DNA from: Burkholderia cepacia
GTDB lineage: Bacteria > Pseudomonadota > Gammaproteobacteria > Burkholderiales > Burkholderiaceae
DNA: 64,000 nt
NCBI RefSeq assembly: GCF_029962485.1
Contig: NZ_CP073637.1
Coordinates: 1,798,001-1,862,000 of the forward strand
Direction: 5' to 3'
Made by a program: the position numbers and the translations under genes. The notes below the pieces were generated by a model. That model was given only the letters and a program-made list of their open reading frames with translations, searched no databases and was not told where the DNA came from. Positions 44,742 to 53,670 of the stretch are shown here, one piece after another. How positions within the stretch are numbered: position 1 is the stretch's first letter; each line of letters begins with the position of its first letter.

Positions 44742-46137
44742 CGGTGGTGTCCTGGCTGTGCCGCGCGCCCGTCAAACGGGCCGCGGCCTGGTCAATCGTC
44801 AGATGGCGCGCGAGCGGGGCGCCGAGGCCCTCGGCCGCGTCGCGCCGGTAAAGGTCGTAATGCGCGGGCGCCACCGCGACGAGCGTATGCGTCGCGGGAT
44901 GCGGCAGTGCGCAATGGCGTTCACAACCGGTCAGGTGCACGTCGACCGGATGGCCGATGCGCGCGGCGAGTGCGAGTGCGTCGTGTTTCGTGTCGGCGCG
45001 TGCTTTCGCACAGCCTGCGCTGCCGGTGCAGGCGACGAGCGTGGCAAGCGGGTCCGATGGCCGGCACACGAGGCCAAGCGACGCGAGTGCGTCGAGCGTG
45101 GCCGGTGCGCGTTCGTTCGGCACGCCGTGCAGAAACACGCCTTGCCACGGTGTCATCGACAGCGTGCCGTCGCCATCGGCTTCGGCCAGCGCGGCGAGCC
45201 GTTCCAGCTGCGTCGCGTCGAGCCGCCCGAGCACGCATTGCGCGCCGACGCTGCCGCGCGCCGTATCGAGCGACGGGCGCATGCCGAAACGCAGTGCCCA
45301 ATCGGTGCTCGTGCGCCGCCAGCTGGCGAGCGCGGGATCGGCCGTGAGCGGGAAAGTCAGGTAGTGCTGCGCGCGTTCGAGTAACGCGCGTTCGCCGTAC
45401 GTTGCCAGCAACGCGCGCATCCGCGTGACATCGGCTGGCGCGAGATCGAGGAACGCGAGCAGCAGTGCGCGGACCAGCGCGACCGCCTGATCGGGCGACA
45501 CATCGACCGACGCAGGCCGGTCGCCATCCGCGACCGGCGGGCAGCCGGCCAGCCCGGCCGCGATGCGTACCGCGCCGTCGGCACGGCGCCACGCGGCCAG
45601 CCAGATGTCGTGCGGATGATCGAGCGCCGCCACCGATTCGCCGCCGTCGAGCTGGATCGAGAATTTGGGCGACAGCTCGCCGCGGCGCGGCTCGCTGGCC
45701 AGCATGTCGAGCAGCGGAATGGCGATTGCGTGGCTGTCGATGAGCGCGGCGGGATCGTGCCCGGCGAGCGGGCTGAGCATGATGTTGCGGACGTCGTCGC
45801 TCGCGGCGAGCGCGGCCGTATCGTTGGCCGAACCTGCCGCTGCCTCGGCCCGCGGGCCGAGCCCCGCATCGAGCAACGCGCGCGTCAGCGCGTCGGCGGC
45901 ACCGTCGCGAATGCCGCGCAGCTGGAGATTCGCGCGATTGGTCGCGTCGATCGCGCCGGAGCCGTACGCACGTGCGGCGGCGGCAATCGCGCGCGCCTGG
46001 CGCGCATCGAGCCGGCCGCCCGGCAGCTTGATCCGGCACAGCCCGCCGTCGGCGGCCGCGACCACGCGCACGAGCCCCGGGCAAGCCGACGGGCGCACGA
46101 CGGGCGACGCAGGAATCGAATCGGGGGCGGAACTCAA
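44734..46137 (-). CDS. cobG: Precorrin-3B synthase CobG
   Basis: Oxygen-dependent monooxygenase of the aerobic pathway that makes the lactone precorrin-3B. It resembles sulfite/nitrite reductases. The N-terminal half has LCRIKLPGGRLDARQARAIAAAA and NRANLQLRGI. The 4Fe-4S ligands are seen near the C-terminus as CTGSAGC, then TGCERHC. No ATG is available near the fold start; TTG at 46137 (LSSAPDSIP) gives 467 residues and lies 81 bases after the riboswitch. Another TTG 16 codons upstream is possible. It is the first gene of the riboswitch-led cobG-H-I-J run. Confidence 0.88.
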   Translation of the reverse strand: MSSAPDSIPASPVVRPSACPGLVRVVAAADGGLCRIKLPGGRLDARQARAIAAAARAYGSGAIDATNRANLQLRGIRDGAADALTRALLDAGLGPRAEAAAGSANDTAALAASDDVRNIMLSPLAGHDPAALIDSHAIAIPLLDMLASEPRRGELSPKFSIQLDGGESVAALDHPHDIWLAAWRRADGAVRIAAGLAGCPPVADGDRPASVDVSPDQAVALVRALLLAFLDLAPADVTRMRALLATYGERALLERAQHYLTFPLTADPALASWRRTSTDWALRFGMRPSLDTARGSVGAQCVLGRLDATQLERLAALAEADGDGTLSMTPWQGVFLHGVPNERAPATLDALASLGLVCRPSDPLATLVACTGSAGCAKARADTKHDALALAARIGHPVDVHLTGCERHCALPHPATHTLVAVAPAHYDLYRRDAAEGLGAPLARHLTIDQAAARLTGARHSQDTTDA

Positions 46138-46218
46138 CGGGATACCGGGACAGTGTCGCGCCGCGGCCAACGCATCGGTACACCCCGCCCGACGCCGACT
46201 GGCACGCACGCACTTTCT

Positions 46219-46382
46219 GGCCGGCAGGTCTCCTGGCTGACAGGTCGGCGCCGGCTCCCGGCCTTCCCGGTGAAACCAGTGGCATGAAGGGGAGATCGGC
46301 TCGCTGTCTACAGTTGCGGGGGCAGCCACAGCGGCGCGTGGCGCGCCCTGTGTTCCCTCTTCGGCCCCGAAGGGCACCGGCG
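46219..46382 (-). promoter_or_regulatory. Cobalamin riboswitch ahead of cobG
   Basis: Third switch of the window, minus strand. Elements in order: GAGGGAACACAGGG, GGCTGCCCCCGCAACTGTAG, GCCACTGG, GGGAAGGC and a near-consensus B12 box CAGCCAGGAGACCTGCC. An extra TTCGGGGCCGAA hairpin lies at the 5' end. A TATCCT (46401-46396) just upstream may be the -10 element. No T-run terminator follows, so control is probably at the TTG start region. Confidence 0.93.
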
Positions 46383-46540
46383 AACGAACGGCCGTAGGAT
46401 ACCCGATTTTCACGACGCTCCGGCATCGGCGGGTTTGCCCTGCAGCCGCGTCGCAGCACGGCTGTGGCGGATTGCGCGAGCGCGCGCGGATGGTACGATT
46501 GGCGGCTCGACATCCGACCGGCGATCCGCCGGGATCCGCA

Positions 46541-46840
46541 ATGATGAAACTCGGCAGGACGGAGCTGTTCGGCATGGGGATTGCGCTGGCCTTGCTGGGC
46601 ATCCCCGCATGGATGCTGCTCGCATTCACGCTGATTCCGTTTGCGCCGTCCGCGCAGTGGCCGAAGAATGTCGGGCTCGCCGGCCTCGTCGTGCCGATCG
46701 TGGCCGGCGGAACCTGGCTGTTCAGGCGAGGCGGTGTGCGGCCACTCGTGTGGCTGCTGCTCGGCTGGCTGCTGGTCGCATCGATCGCCGGCATGTATCT
46801 GACCTTGCTGAACTACCTCGGCGGCGCGCCGCACGGCTGA
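46541..46840 (+). CDS. Small three-segment membrane protein, unknown function
   Basis: A 99-residue hydrophobic protein with three predicted membrane segments (roughly residues 9-30, 43-60 and 67-90: GIALALLGIPAWMLLAF, VGLAGLVVPIVAGGTWLF, WLLLGWLLVASIAGMYLTLL). I do not recognise a family. It starts at ATG 46541; the next codon is also ATG. It sits divergent from the cobG riboswitch and 123 bases ahead of cobL on the same strand. Co-transcription with cobL-cbiD-cobK-cobM is possible, and a link to corrinoid or cobalt transport is only a guess. Confidence 0.65.
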   Translation: MMKLGRTELFGMGIALALLGIPAWMLLAFTLIPFAPSAQWPKNVGLAGLVVPIVAGGTWLFRRGGVRPLVWLLLGWLLVASIAGMYLTLLNYLGGAPHG

Positions 46841-46963
46841 CATCGCGGCCGCATCGCGCGTCCGGGCAGGCGGTGGCGACGGGCGTCAACGAGTCAACGC
46901 GCGGCAGCACGACGGCCGCGCATCGCAACAAATTGCAGGGAATCGAACGATGGGGAAGGGTGC

Positions 46964-48235
46964 ATGACGGCGTGGCTGACGGTAGTGGGCATCGGCGACG
47001 ACGGTTACGCGGGGCTTGGGCGCAGCGCACGACGCGCGCTGCTCGACGCGACGCTCGTCGTCGGTGCGAAACGGCATCTCGACATGCTGCCCGCACGGCT
47101 GCGTGCCGAACGCGAAGCGTGGCCGTCGCCGTTCGATCTCGCGAGCGTGCTCGCGCGGCGCGGCTCGCCCGTTTGCGTGCTCGCGAGCGGCGACCCGATG
47201 CTGTTCGGCGTCGGCGCGACGCTCGCGCGCCAACTTTCCTCCGATGACTGGCGTGTGCTGCCCGCACCGTCGTCGCTGTCGCTCGCGGCTGCGCGCCTCG
47301 GCTGGGCATTGCAGGACGTCGGCGCGGTCTCGCTCGTCGGCCGTCCGCTCGCGACGCTTGCGCGGCATCTGCTGCCGGGCCGGCGCCTGTTCGTGCTGAG
47401 CGCCGACGGCCGCACGCCGGCCGCCGTCGCGGCCGAACTTGCCGCGCGCGGCTTCGGGCCGACGCGCATCAGCGTGTTCGAACATCTGGGCGGTCCGCTC
47501 GAGCGGCGTCTCGACGGCCTCGCGCAGGACTGGGCCGTTGCGGAAACGGCCGCGCTCAATCTCGTCGCGCTCGACTGCCAGGCCGGCCCCGACGCGCCAC
47601 GTCGCGCGCTCACGCCCGGCCTGCCCGACGATGCCTACCGCCACGACGGCCAGCTCACCAAGCGCGACCTGCGCGCGATGACGCTCGGGCGCCTCGCGCC
47701 CGCACCCGGCGAACTGCTATGGGACGTCGGCGCGGGCAGCGGTTCGATCGGCATCGAATGGATGCGTGCGCATCCGTCCTGCCAGGCGATCGCGATCGAA
47801 GCGCATGCGGAACGGCAGCGCTTCATCGAACACAACCGCGACGCGCTCGGCGTCCCGGGCCTGCAGCTCGTCGCGGGCCGCGCGCCCGACGCGCTTGCAG
47901 GGCTCGCGACGCCCGACGCGATCTTCATCGGCGGCGGTGCGACGGCGCCCGGCGTGCTCGACGCGTGCTGGGCATCGCTGAAACCCGGCGGCCGGCTGGT
48001 CGCGAACGCGGTCACGCTGCAAGGCGAGATGGCGCTCGCCGCGTGGCGCGACGCGCACGGCGGCACGCTCACGCGCGTGTCGCTCGCGCATGCGGAACCG
48101 CTCGGCCGCTTCGACACGTGGCGCCAACCGCTGCCGGTCACGCTGTATGACGTGCGCAAGCCCGACACGGCCGAGGTGGCCGATGCGATCGACCCGGCCG
48201 GTGCGTCGAACCCGCCGAACGCAGTGGACGCGTGA
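46964..48235 (+). CDS. cobL: Precorrin-6Y C5,15-methyltransferase (decarboxylating) CobL
   Basis: Bifunctional enzyme that methylates C5 and C15 and removes the acetate carboxyl from C12. The 423 residues comprise a CbiE-like tetrapyrrole methylase (1-200, [16 protein letters not shown] and [17 protein letters not shown]) and a CbiT-like class I methyltransferase (215-400, [23 protein letters not shown]). A GGGAAGGG site precedes the ATG. It starts the rightward run cobL-cbiD-cobK-cobM. No riboswitch was found in front of this run, unlike the other three cobalamin transcripts. Confidence 0.94.
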   Translation: MTAWLTVVGIGDDGYAGLGRSARRALLDATLVVGAKRHLDMLPARLRAEREAWPSPFDLASVLARRGSPVCVLASGDPMLFGVGATLARQLSSDDWRVLPAPSSLSLAAARLGWALQDVGAVSLVGRPLATLARHLLPGRRLFVLSADGRTPAAVAAELAARGFGPTRISVFEHLGGPLERRLDGLAQDWAVAETAALNLVALDCQAGPDAPRRALTPGLPDDAYRHDGQLTKRDLRAMTLGRLAPAPGELLWDVGAGSGSIGIEWMRAHPSCQAIAIEAHAERQRFIEHNRDALGVPGLQLVAGRAPDALAGLATPDAIFIGGGATAPGVLDACWASLKPGGRLVANAVTLQGEMALAAWRDAHGGTLTRVSLAHAEPLGRFDTWRQPLPVTLYDVRKPDTAEVADAIDPAGASNPPNAVDA

Positions 48236-49323
48236 TGCGCGACGAAACCCCCGAACAACCCGCGCCGCTGCGTTTCGGCTATACGACCGGCAGCTGCGCG
48301 ACCGCGACGTCGCTCGCGGCCGCGCGGCTGCTGCTCGCGGGCGAGGCGCACGATGCGGTCGAGATCGTGCTGCCGAAAGGGCAGCGCGTGATGATGCGGC
48401 TCGCGTTCTGCCGGGTCACGGCCGACGGCGCCGAAGCCGGCACGATCAAGGATGCCGGCGACGATCCGGACGTCACGCACGGTGCGCTGATCTTCGCGCG
48501 CGTCGCGCTCGCGGCGGCGCCCGGCGTGCGTTTTCACGCGGGGCCCGGCGTCGGCACGGTCACGCGCGCGGGGCTGACGCTGCCGGTCGGCGAACCGGCG
48601 ATCAATCCGGTGCCGCGCCAGATGATGACGACCCACCTCGAAGCACTCGCAGCCGAGCAGGGCTATGCGGGCGGCTTCGACGTGACGATCGGCGTCGAAG
48701 GCGGCGAGGCGCTCGCGCTGAAGACGATGAACCCGCGCCTGGGCATCGTCGGTGGGCTGTCGATCCTCGGCACGACCGGCATCGTGCGGCCGTTCTCGTG
48801 TTCGGCCTATATCGCGTCGATCCACCAGGGGATCGATGTCGCACGCGCGAACGGCATCGCGCATATCGCCGCGTGCACGGGCAACGCGAGCGAGGACGCG
48901 ATGCGCGCGCATTACCACCTGCCCGACATGGCGCTGATCGAGATGGGCGATTTCGCGGGCGCGGTGCTCAAGCACCTGCGGCGCGCCCCGGTCGCGCGCC
49001 TGTCGATGTGCGGCGGGTTCGGCAAGCTCAGCAAGCTCGCGGCCGGTCACCTCGACCTGCACAGTCGTCATTCGAGCATCGACCTGCCGCTGCTCGCGCA
49101 ATGGGCGGCCGAAGCCGGCGCGAGCGATGCGCTGCAGGCCGCGATGCGCGCCGCGAACACGAGCCAGGAAGCGTTGAAGCTTGCGCAGGCCGACGGCGTG
49201 CCGCTCGGCGATCTCGTCTGCGCGCATGCGCTGCGCGTCGCACGCGATATCGTGCCGCCGTCGGTCGACGTCGAGATGTTCGCGATCGACCGCCAGGGCC
49301 GCTTCGTCGGGCAAGCGCGATGA
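48235..49323 (+). CDS. cbiD: Cobalt-precorrin-5B C1-methyltransferase CbiD
   Basis: C1-methyltransferase typical of the anaerobic cobalamin pathway; it stands in for CobF. The 362 residues start with [22 protein letters not shown], the CbiD signature, followed by NPVPRQMM and the block GILGTTGI-like [17 protein letters not shown] near residue 175. ATG 48235 overlaps the cobL stop (TGATG); GTG 48232 is an alternative. It overlaps cobK by four bases. The mix with CobG is discussed in the findings. Confidence 0.92.
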   Translation: MRDETPEQPAPLRFGYTTGSCATATSLAAARLLLAGEAHDAVEIVLPKGQRVMMRLAFCRVTADGAEAGTIKDAGDDPDVTHGALIFARVALAAAPGVRFHAGPGVGTVTRAGLTLPVGEPAINPVPRQMMTTHLEALAAEQGYAGGFDVTIGVEGGEALALKTMNPRLGIVGGLSILGTTGIVRPFSCSAYIASIHQGIDVARANGIAHIAACTGNASEDAMRAHYHLPDMALIEMGDFAGAVLKHLRRAPVARLSMCGGFGKLSKLAAGHLDLHSRHSSIDLPLLAQWAAEAGASDALQAAMRAANTSQEALKLAQADGVPLGDLVCAHALRVARDIVPPSVDVEMFAIDRQGRFVGQAR

Positions 49324-50051
49324 GCGTACGCATCCTGCTGCTCGGCGGCACCGGCGACGCGCTGAAGATCGCACGCGCGCTCGGCCCGCATCACGTCTAT
49401 AGCCTGGCCGGCCTCGGCAAGGTGCCCGACGACCTGCGCTGCGACGTGCGCGTCGGCGGCTTCGGCGGGGCCGCCGGGCTGGCCGCGTATCTGCGCGACG
49501 CAGGCATCGGCCTCGTGATCGACGCAACGCATCCGTATGCCGCACAAATCAGCGCGAACGCCGCTGTCGCGACGCGCGACACGGGTGTGCCGCTGTGGGC
49601 GCTGCGCCGCGCGCCCTGGACGCCGCAACCGGGCGACGACTGGCGAATGGTCGACGACTGGGCCGGCATCGAGGCCGCGCTCGCCCCGTTCAGGCGGCCG
49701 CTGTTCACGCTCGGCCGCGAACCGCTCGCGCACCTCGACACGATCCCGCCACACCAGTTCTGGCTCGTGCGCTGTCTCGACGCGCATCCCGGCAACGCGC
49801 ATGCGCAGATCGTCGCCACGCGCGGGCCGTTCACGCTCGACGGCGAACGTGCGCTGTTCGCGCTGACGGGCATCGACGTCGTCGTCAGCAAGAACAGCGG
49901 CGGTGCGGCCACCGAGGCCAAGCTCGATGTCGCGCGCGAGCGCAGGCTGCCGGTCGTGATGCTGCGCCGGCCGCCGCTGCCCGATGCCGATCGCGCGTTC
50001 GACTCGGTCGCGGCACTGCTGGACGCACTCGATCCGGCCGCGCGCGCATGA
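49320..50051 (+). CDS. cobK: Precorrin-6A reductase
   Basis: NADPH-dependent reductase of the corrin macrocycle (CobK/CbiJ), 243 residues. Seen: [18 protein letters not shown] at the N-terminus, [17 protein letters not shown] near residue 65, TLGREPL near 135, and [20 protein letters not shown] near 190. The ATG overlaps the cbiD stop (ATGA). The gap to cobM is 43 bases. Cofactor and stage follow from the family. Confidence 0.93.
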   Translation: MSVRILLLGGTGDALKIARALGPHHVYSLAGLGKVPDDLRCDVRVGGFGGAAGLAAYLRDAGIGLVIDATHPYAAQISANAAVATRDTGVPLWALRRAPWTPQPGDDWRMVDDWAGIEAALAPFRRPLFTLGREPLAHLDTIPPHQFWLVRCLDAHPGNAHAQIVATRGPFTLDGERALFALTGIDVVVSKNSGGAATEAKLDVARERRLPVVMLRRPPLPDADRAFDSVAALLDALDPAARA

Positions 50052-50094
50052 CGCGGCACGGCGGATCATCCAACGAATTGACGGAGAATTTTCG

Positions 50095-50826
50095 ATGACG
50101 GTGTATTTCATCGGCGCGGGTCCCGGCGACCCGGAGCTGATCACGGTGAAGGGCCAGCGCCTCGTGCGCACCTGCCCGGTGATCCTGTATGCGGGCTCGC
50201 TCGTGCCGGCGGCCGTGCTCGACGGTCATCGCGCGGAGCAAGTCGTCAATACGGCCGAACTCGACCTCGACGCGATCGTCGCGCTGCTCGCGGCCGCGCA
50301 TGCGAAAGGGCAGGACGTCGCACGCGTGCATTCGGGCGACCCGTCGCTGTACGGTGCGATCGGCGAGCAGATCCGCCGGCTGAAGGCGCTCGGGATTCCG
50401 TACGAAATCGTGCCGGGCGTGACGGCCACGGCCGCTTGCGCGGCGACGCTCGGCGTCGAGCTGACGCTGCCCGGTGTCGCGCAGACGGTGATCCTCACGC
50501 GCTTCGCGGGCAAGACGACGATGCCGGAAGGCGAAGCGCTCGGCGCGCTCGCCGCGCACCGCGCGACGCTCGCGATCCATCTCGGCGTGCGCCATCTCGC
50601 GCGTATCGTCGACGAAGTGCTGCCGCATTACGGCGCCGCTTGCCCGGTCGCGGTGATCTATCGCGCGAGCTGGCCCGACGAGGAACGCGTGACCGGCACG
50701 CTGGCGGACATCGTCTCCAAAGTGCAGGGTACGCAGATCGAGCGCACCGCGCTGATCCTGATCGGGCGCGTGCTCGACGCCGAAGGGTTCGCGGATTCGA
50801 CGCTGTACGCGAGCGCGGGCAGCTGA
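50095..50826 (+). CDS. cobM: Precorrin-4 C11-methyltransferase
   Basis: SAM-dependent methyltransferase that makes precorrin-5 (CobM/CbiF), 243 residues. Motifs: VYFIGAGPGDPELITVKGQRLV, the substrate loop VHSGDPSLYGAIGEQIRRL near residue 78, and PYEIVPGVTATAACAATLGVELTLP. A GGAG site precedes the ATG. It ends the cobL-cbiD-cobK-cobM run and converges with the MFS gene 15 bases further on. Confidence 0.94.
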   Translation: MTVYFIGAGPGDPELITVKGQRLVRTCPVILYAGSLVPAAVLDGHRAEQVVNTAELDLDAIVALLAAAHAKGQDVARVHSGDPSLYGAIGEQIRRLKALGIPYEIVPGVTATAACAATLGVELTLPGVAQTVILTRFAGKTTMPEGEALGALAAHRATLAIHLGVRHLARIVDEVLPHYGAACPVAVIYRASWPDEERVTGTLADIVSKVQGTQIERTALILIGRVLDAEGFADSTLYASAGS

Positions 50827-50841
50827 CGCGAGGCCGATTGC

Positions 50842-52020
50842 CTAGGCGCGTGCGACCTGCCGCGCCAGCCGCGGTGCAAACCCGGCCGCCAGCGCGAACA
50901 ACACGACACACAGGCACGCCATCGCGATCCACGCGGGCGTCAAATCCGCGAGATGCTGGCGCACGAGGCCGGCCGCGAACGGAAACAACCCGGCGATCAA
51001 ATAACCGACACCCTGCACGAACCCCGTCAGCGACGCGGCATCGGCCGGCGTCGCCGCATGGTCGACCGTGACGATCAGCGACAGCGGAAACAGCGCGCCG
51101 ATCCCCGCGCCCATCAGCAGCGCGGCCGGCAGCGCAAGCGGTTCGGGTGCGGCCAGCATCACCAGCAAGCCGACGAACAACGACGCGATCGCCGCATGCA
51201 GCGCGGGCCGGCGATCGGGCAGGCGGTCGATTGCCGCCGAGATCGTCAGCCCCGCGACGACTTCCGCGAGCGTCACGCCGCCGAGCAGGCTGCCGGCTGC
51301 CGTCGGCGACCAGCCGAGCCGCATGTAGTACGGCGGCAGCCACGCGAGCACGAGCGTGTACGCGCCGGTCGCCACTCCGAAGAACAGCGCGAGCCGCCAC
51401 GCGCGCGGCGAGCGCGACGGCTGCGCATGCGTTGCCGACGCCGGCCCGGCGGCGAGCGCATTGCCGCCGCGGCTCGCCAGCGGCCAGGCCAGTGCGGCGA
51501 GCGCCGCCGGCAACGCCCAGCCCGCGAGTGCGGCAAGCCAGCCCCAGCGCGCTGCCGCTAACGGCGCGACGACACTCGCCAGCACCGCGCCGCCCATGAT
51601 CGACGTCGAATAGACGCCCATCGCGCCGCCGATGCGTGTCGCGAAATGCGCCTTCACGAAACCGGGCAGCAGCGCCTGCACCATCGCGATCCCGATGCCC
51701 GCACAGCAGGCGCTCGCGAGCAGCAGCCACGCGTGCTGCGCGCCGATGCGCGACACGCAGGCCAGCCCGATCAGCGCGACGCCGAGCCACACGCCGCCCG
51801 CGATGCCGGTCACACGCTGCAGGCGCCGCGCGCTCAGTGCGCCGAGCCCCATCAGCAGGATCGGGATCGTCGTCAGCAGGCTGGCCGCGCTGTCGCCGAG
51901 GCCGGTCGCGCGCTGGATCATGTCGAGCAGCGGGCCGACCGCGGCCAGCGCCGGCCGCAGGTTCAGCCCGACGAGCACGATGGCGGCAAGCCGCCATCCG
52001 GGGGAAGTAAAGCGATTCAT
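50842..52020 (-). CDS. CynX/NimT-family MFS transporter
   Basis: A 392-residue inner-membrane protein with about twelve membrane segments, of the CynX/NimT (cyanate-permease-like) MFS group. Recognised by the N-terminal LAAIVLVGLNLRPALAAVGPLLDMIQ and the loop LARRLGRR-like ARRLQRVTGIAGG. The group includes cyanate and 2-nitroimidazole carriers and many of unknown cargo. It is divergent from a MarR regulator, and two near-identical 18-base operators lie between. It is therefore probably repressed by MarR and induced by a small toxic compound (inference). Confidence 0.87.
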   Translation of the reverse strand: MNRFTSPGWRLAAIVLVGLNLRPALAAVGPLLDMIQRATGLGDSAASLLTTIPILLMGLGALSARRLQRVTGIAGGVWLGVALIGLACVSRIGAQHAWLLLASACCAGIGIAMVQALLPGFVKAHFATRIGGAMGVYSTSIMGGAVLASVVAPLAAARWGWLAALAGWALPAALAALAWPLASRGGNALAAGPASATHAQPSRSPRAWRLALFFGVATGAYTLVLAWLPPYYMRLGWSPTAAGSLLGGVTLAEVVAGLTISAAIDRLPDRRPALHAAIASLFVGLLVMLAAPEPLALPAALLMGAGIGALFPLSLIVTVDHAATPADAASLTGFVQGVGYLIAGLFPFAAGLVRQHLADLTPAWIAMACLCVVLFALAAGFAPRLARQVARA

Positions 52021-52082
52021 CGCAAGGCCCTCGATATCGGTGCGCGGCTGCCCGCGAGGCGCCGCGCGTTTTTCAGGTAAAG

Positions 52083-52128
52083 TATCTCGACATCAAGATA
52101 AATGCTGATTTATCTCGACGTCAAGATA
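52083..52128. promoter_or_regulatory. Two MarR-type operators between divergent genes
   Basis: TATCTCGACATCAAGATA (52083-52100) and TATCTCGACGTCAAGATA (52111-52128) differ at one base. Each is an imperfect palindrome (TATCTcGA/TCaAGATA) and they start 28 bases apart. They lie 63 bases before the MFS start and 23 before marR, so one regulator could shut both genes. Confidence 0.75.
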
Positions 52129-52150
52129 ACTGGTGAGCCGAGGAGGGTTA

Positions 52151-52654
52151 ATGGATCGAGCCGCGCATGCGCTCGCACAATGGCGCGCCGAGCGTCCGGA
52201 TCTGGACGCGTCGTCGATGGTCGTGATGGGGCGGCTGCAGGAAGCCGCGCTCGTGATCGCGCGAGACCGCCTCAATCCGCTGTTTGCGCGCTACGGGATG
52301 CAGCCGGGCGAATTCGACGTGCTCGCGACGCTACGGCGCGGCGGGGCGCCGTTCGCGCTGACGCCGACCGCGCTGTACGACGCGTTGATGATGTCGTCGG
52401 GCGGAATGACCGCGCGTATCGACCGGCTGCAGAAAGCTGGCTGGGTCGAGCGCCGGCCGAACCCGGCCGACGGGCGCGGCACGCTCGTTGCGCTGACGGA
52501 CACCGGTCGCGCGCTGATCGATGATGCGGTCGTCGCGCACATCGACAACCAGCGCGCGCTACTGGCCGCGCTGTCGGAGGCGGAACAGGCGCAGTTGTCG
52601 CAATTGCTGGGCAAGCTGCTGGCCGGGCTGGAAGGCGAGGCGCAGGACGCATGA
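52151..52654 (+). CDS. MarR-family transcriptional regulator
   Basis: A 167-residue MarR regulator. A winged helix-turn-helix core is seen at residues ~55-115 (FDVLATLRRGGAPFALTPTALYDALMMSSGGMTARIDRLQKAGWVERRPNPADGR), with the DxRxx wing (PADGRGT). Dimerisation helices flank it. ATG 52151 was chosen because AGGAGG lies at 52141-52146. Expected to bind the two operators just upstream and repress itself and the CynX-like carrier; a small ligand would release it. No cysteine pair suggests a redox sensor. Confidence 0.9.
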   Translation: MDRAAHALAQWRAERPDLDASSMVVMGRLQEAALVIARDRLNPLFARYGMQPGEFDVLATLRRGGAPFALTPTALYDALMMSSGGMTARIDRLQKAGWVERRPNPADGRGTLVALTDTGRALIDDAVVAHIDNQRALLAALSEAEQAQLSQLLGKLLAGLEGEAQDA

Positions 52655-52674
52655 GGCGTGCGCCCCGCGCGGGC

Positions 52675-52706
52675 AAAAAAAATGCCCGCCGCGCAATGCG
52701 GCGGGC
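52675..52706 (-). terminator. Intrinsic terminator of the GST gene
   Basis: On the minus strand a perfect 9-bp stem (GCCCGCCGC, 52684-52692, with GCGGCGGGC, 52698-52706) and five-base loop is followed, after two bases, by eight T's (52682-52675). It lies 52 bases past the GST stop and may also serve the converging marR transcript. Confidence 0.8.
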
Positions 52707-52758
52707 GTGAGCAGACACGCGTGCCGCACCGCGCGAGCACGCGCTGCGGCGTGGCCGC

Positions 52759-53463
52759 TCAGCCGCGTGCCGGGATGTTGAGCCCGCGTGCGACGGCCGG
52801 ACGTGCGACGAACGCGTCGAGCGCGCGCTTGACGTTCCGGAATTCGCTGAAACCGACCAGATCGCCCGCTTCGTAGAATCCGACGAGGTTGCGCACCCAC
52901 GGGAAGATCGCGATGTCGGCGATCGTATAGGTATCGCCCATCACCCACTGGCGGTTAGCGAGATGGGTGTCGAGCACGGCGAGCAGGCGCTTGGACTCGT
53001 CGACGTAGCGGTCGCGCGGGCGCTTGTCCTCGTAGTCGCGACCGGCGAACTTGTGGAAGAACCCGACCTGGCCGAACATCGGCCCGATGCCGCCCATCTG
53101 GAACATCACCCACTGGATCGTCTCGTAGCGGCCGGCGAGATCCTTCGGGATCAGCTGGCCGGTCTTGTCCGCGAGATAGAGCAGGATCGCGCCCGATTCG
53201 AACAGCGGCAGCGGCTTGCCGTCGGGGCCGTTCGGATCGATGATCGCCGGGATCTTGTTGTTCGGGTTCAGCGACAGGAATTCGGGCGACAACTGGTCGT
53301 TCGTGTCGAAGCGCACGAGATGCGGCTCGTACGGCAGGCCGGTTTCCTCGAGCATGATCGACACCTTGACGCCGTTCGGCGTCGGCAGCGAGTAGAGCTG
53401 GAGACGGTCGGGATGCTGGGCCGGCCACTTGTGCGTGATCGGGAAGGCGGACAGGTCGGGCAT
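52759..53463 (-). CDS. Glutathione S-transferase family protein (YfcG/YghU-like)
   Basis: A 234-residue GST-fold protein. The N-terminal thioredoxin-like domain starts at LQLYSLPTPNGVKVSIMLEETGLPYE. The TPNG motif marks the YfcG/YghU (nu-class) group, which act as glutathione-dependent disulfide reductases rather than classical transferases. NPNNKIPAIID and PLFESGAILLYLADKTG give the glutathione site. The all-helical C-terminal domain spans residues ~115-230. The ATG at 53463 (MPDLSAFP) was chosen since upstream codons are not protein-like. Monocistronic, with its own terminator. Confidence 0.88.
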   Translation of the reverse strand: MPDLSAFPITHKWPAQHPDRLQLYSLPTPNGVKVSIMLEETGLPYEPHLVRFDTNDQLSPEFLSLNPNNKIPAIIDPNGPDGKPLPLFESGAILLYLADKTGQLIPKDLAGRYETIQWVMFQMGGIGPMFGQVGFFHKFAGRDYEDKRPRDRYVDESKRLLAVLDTHLANRQWVMGDTYTIADIAIFPWVRNLVGFYEAGDLVGFSEFRNVKRALDAFVARPAVARGLNIPARG

Positions 53464-53620
53464 GAAGGTTCGCTCGTCGAAGTGAAGGATCCGCGCTCCG
53501 CCGCGCTGCCACACGGATGGACCGCGGCGCGGCGGCGGGCCGGAGCGCGCCGAAAACGCCCACTGTAGCCGATCCCCGGAATCGATGCAGGCGTCGGCCC
53601 GCTCGTGCCGCGCCATCCCG

Positions 53621-53670
53621 CCTGAAGCCGCCCGAAGCCGCCCGAAGCCGCCCGAAGCCGCCCGAAGCCG
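53621..53670. repeat. Five tandem 10-bp repeats after the porin gene
   Basis: Five copies of a 10-base unit (CCCGAAGCCG, the first copy CCTGAAGCCG), directly abutting the porin stop codon on its 3' side. Copy number of such runs often varies between strains. On the porin transcript it reads as GGCTTCGGGC-type units able to form small stem-loops. No CRISPR-like spacers are present. Confidence 0.85.

Noticed and set aside
53621..53670. Possible CRISPR array
   Set aside because: Direct 10-bp units with no spacers and no cas genes nearby.
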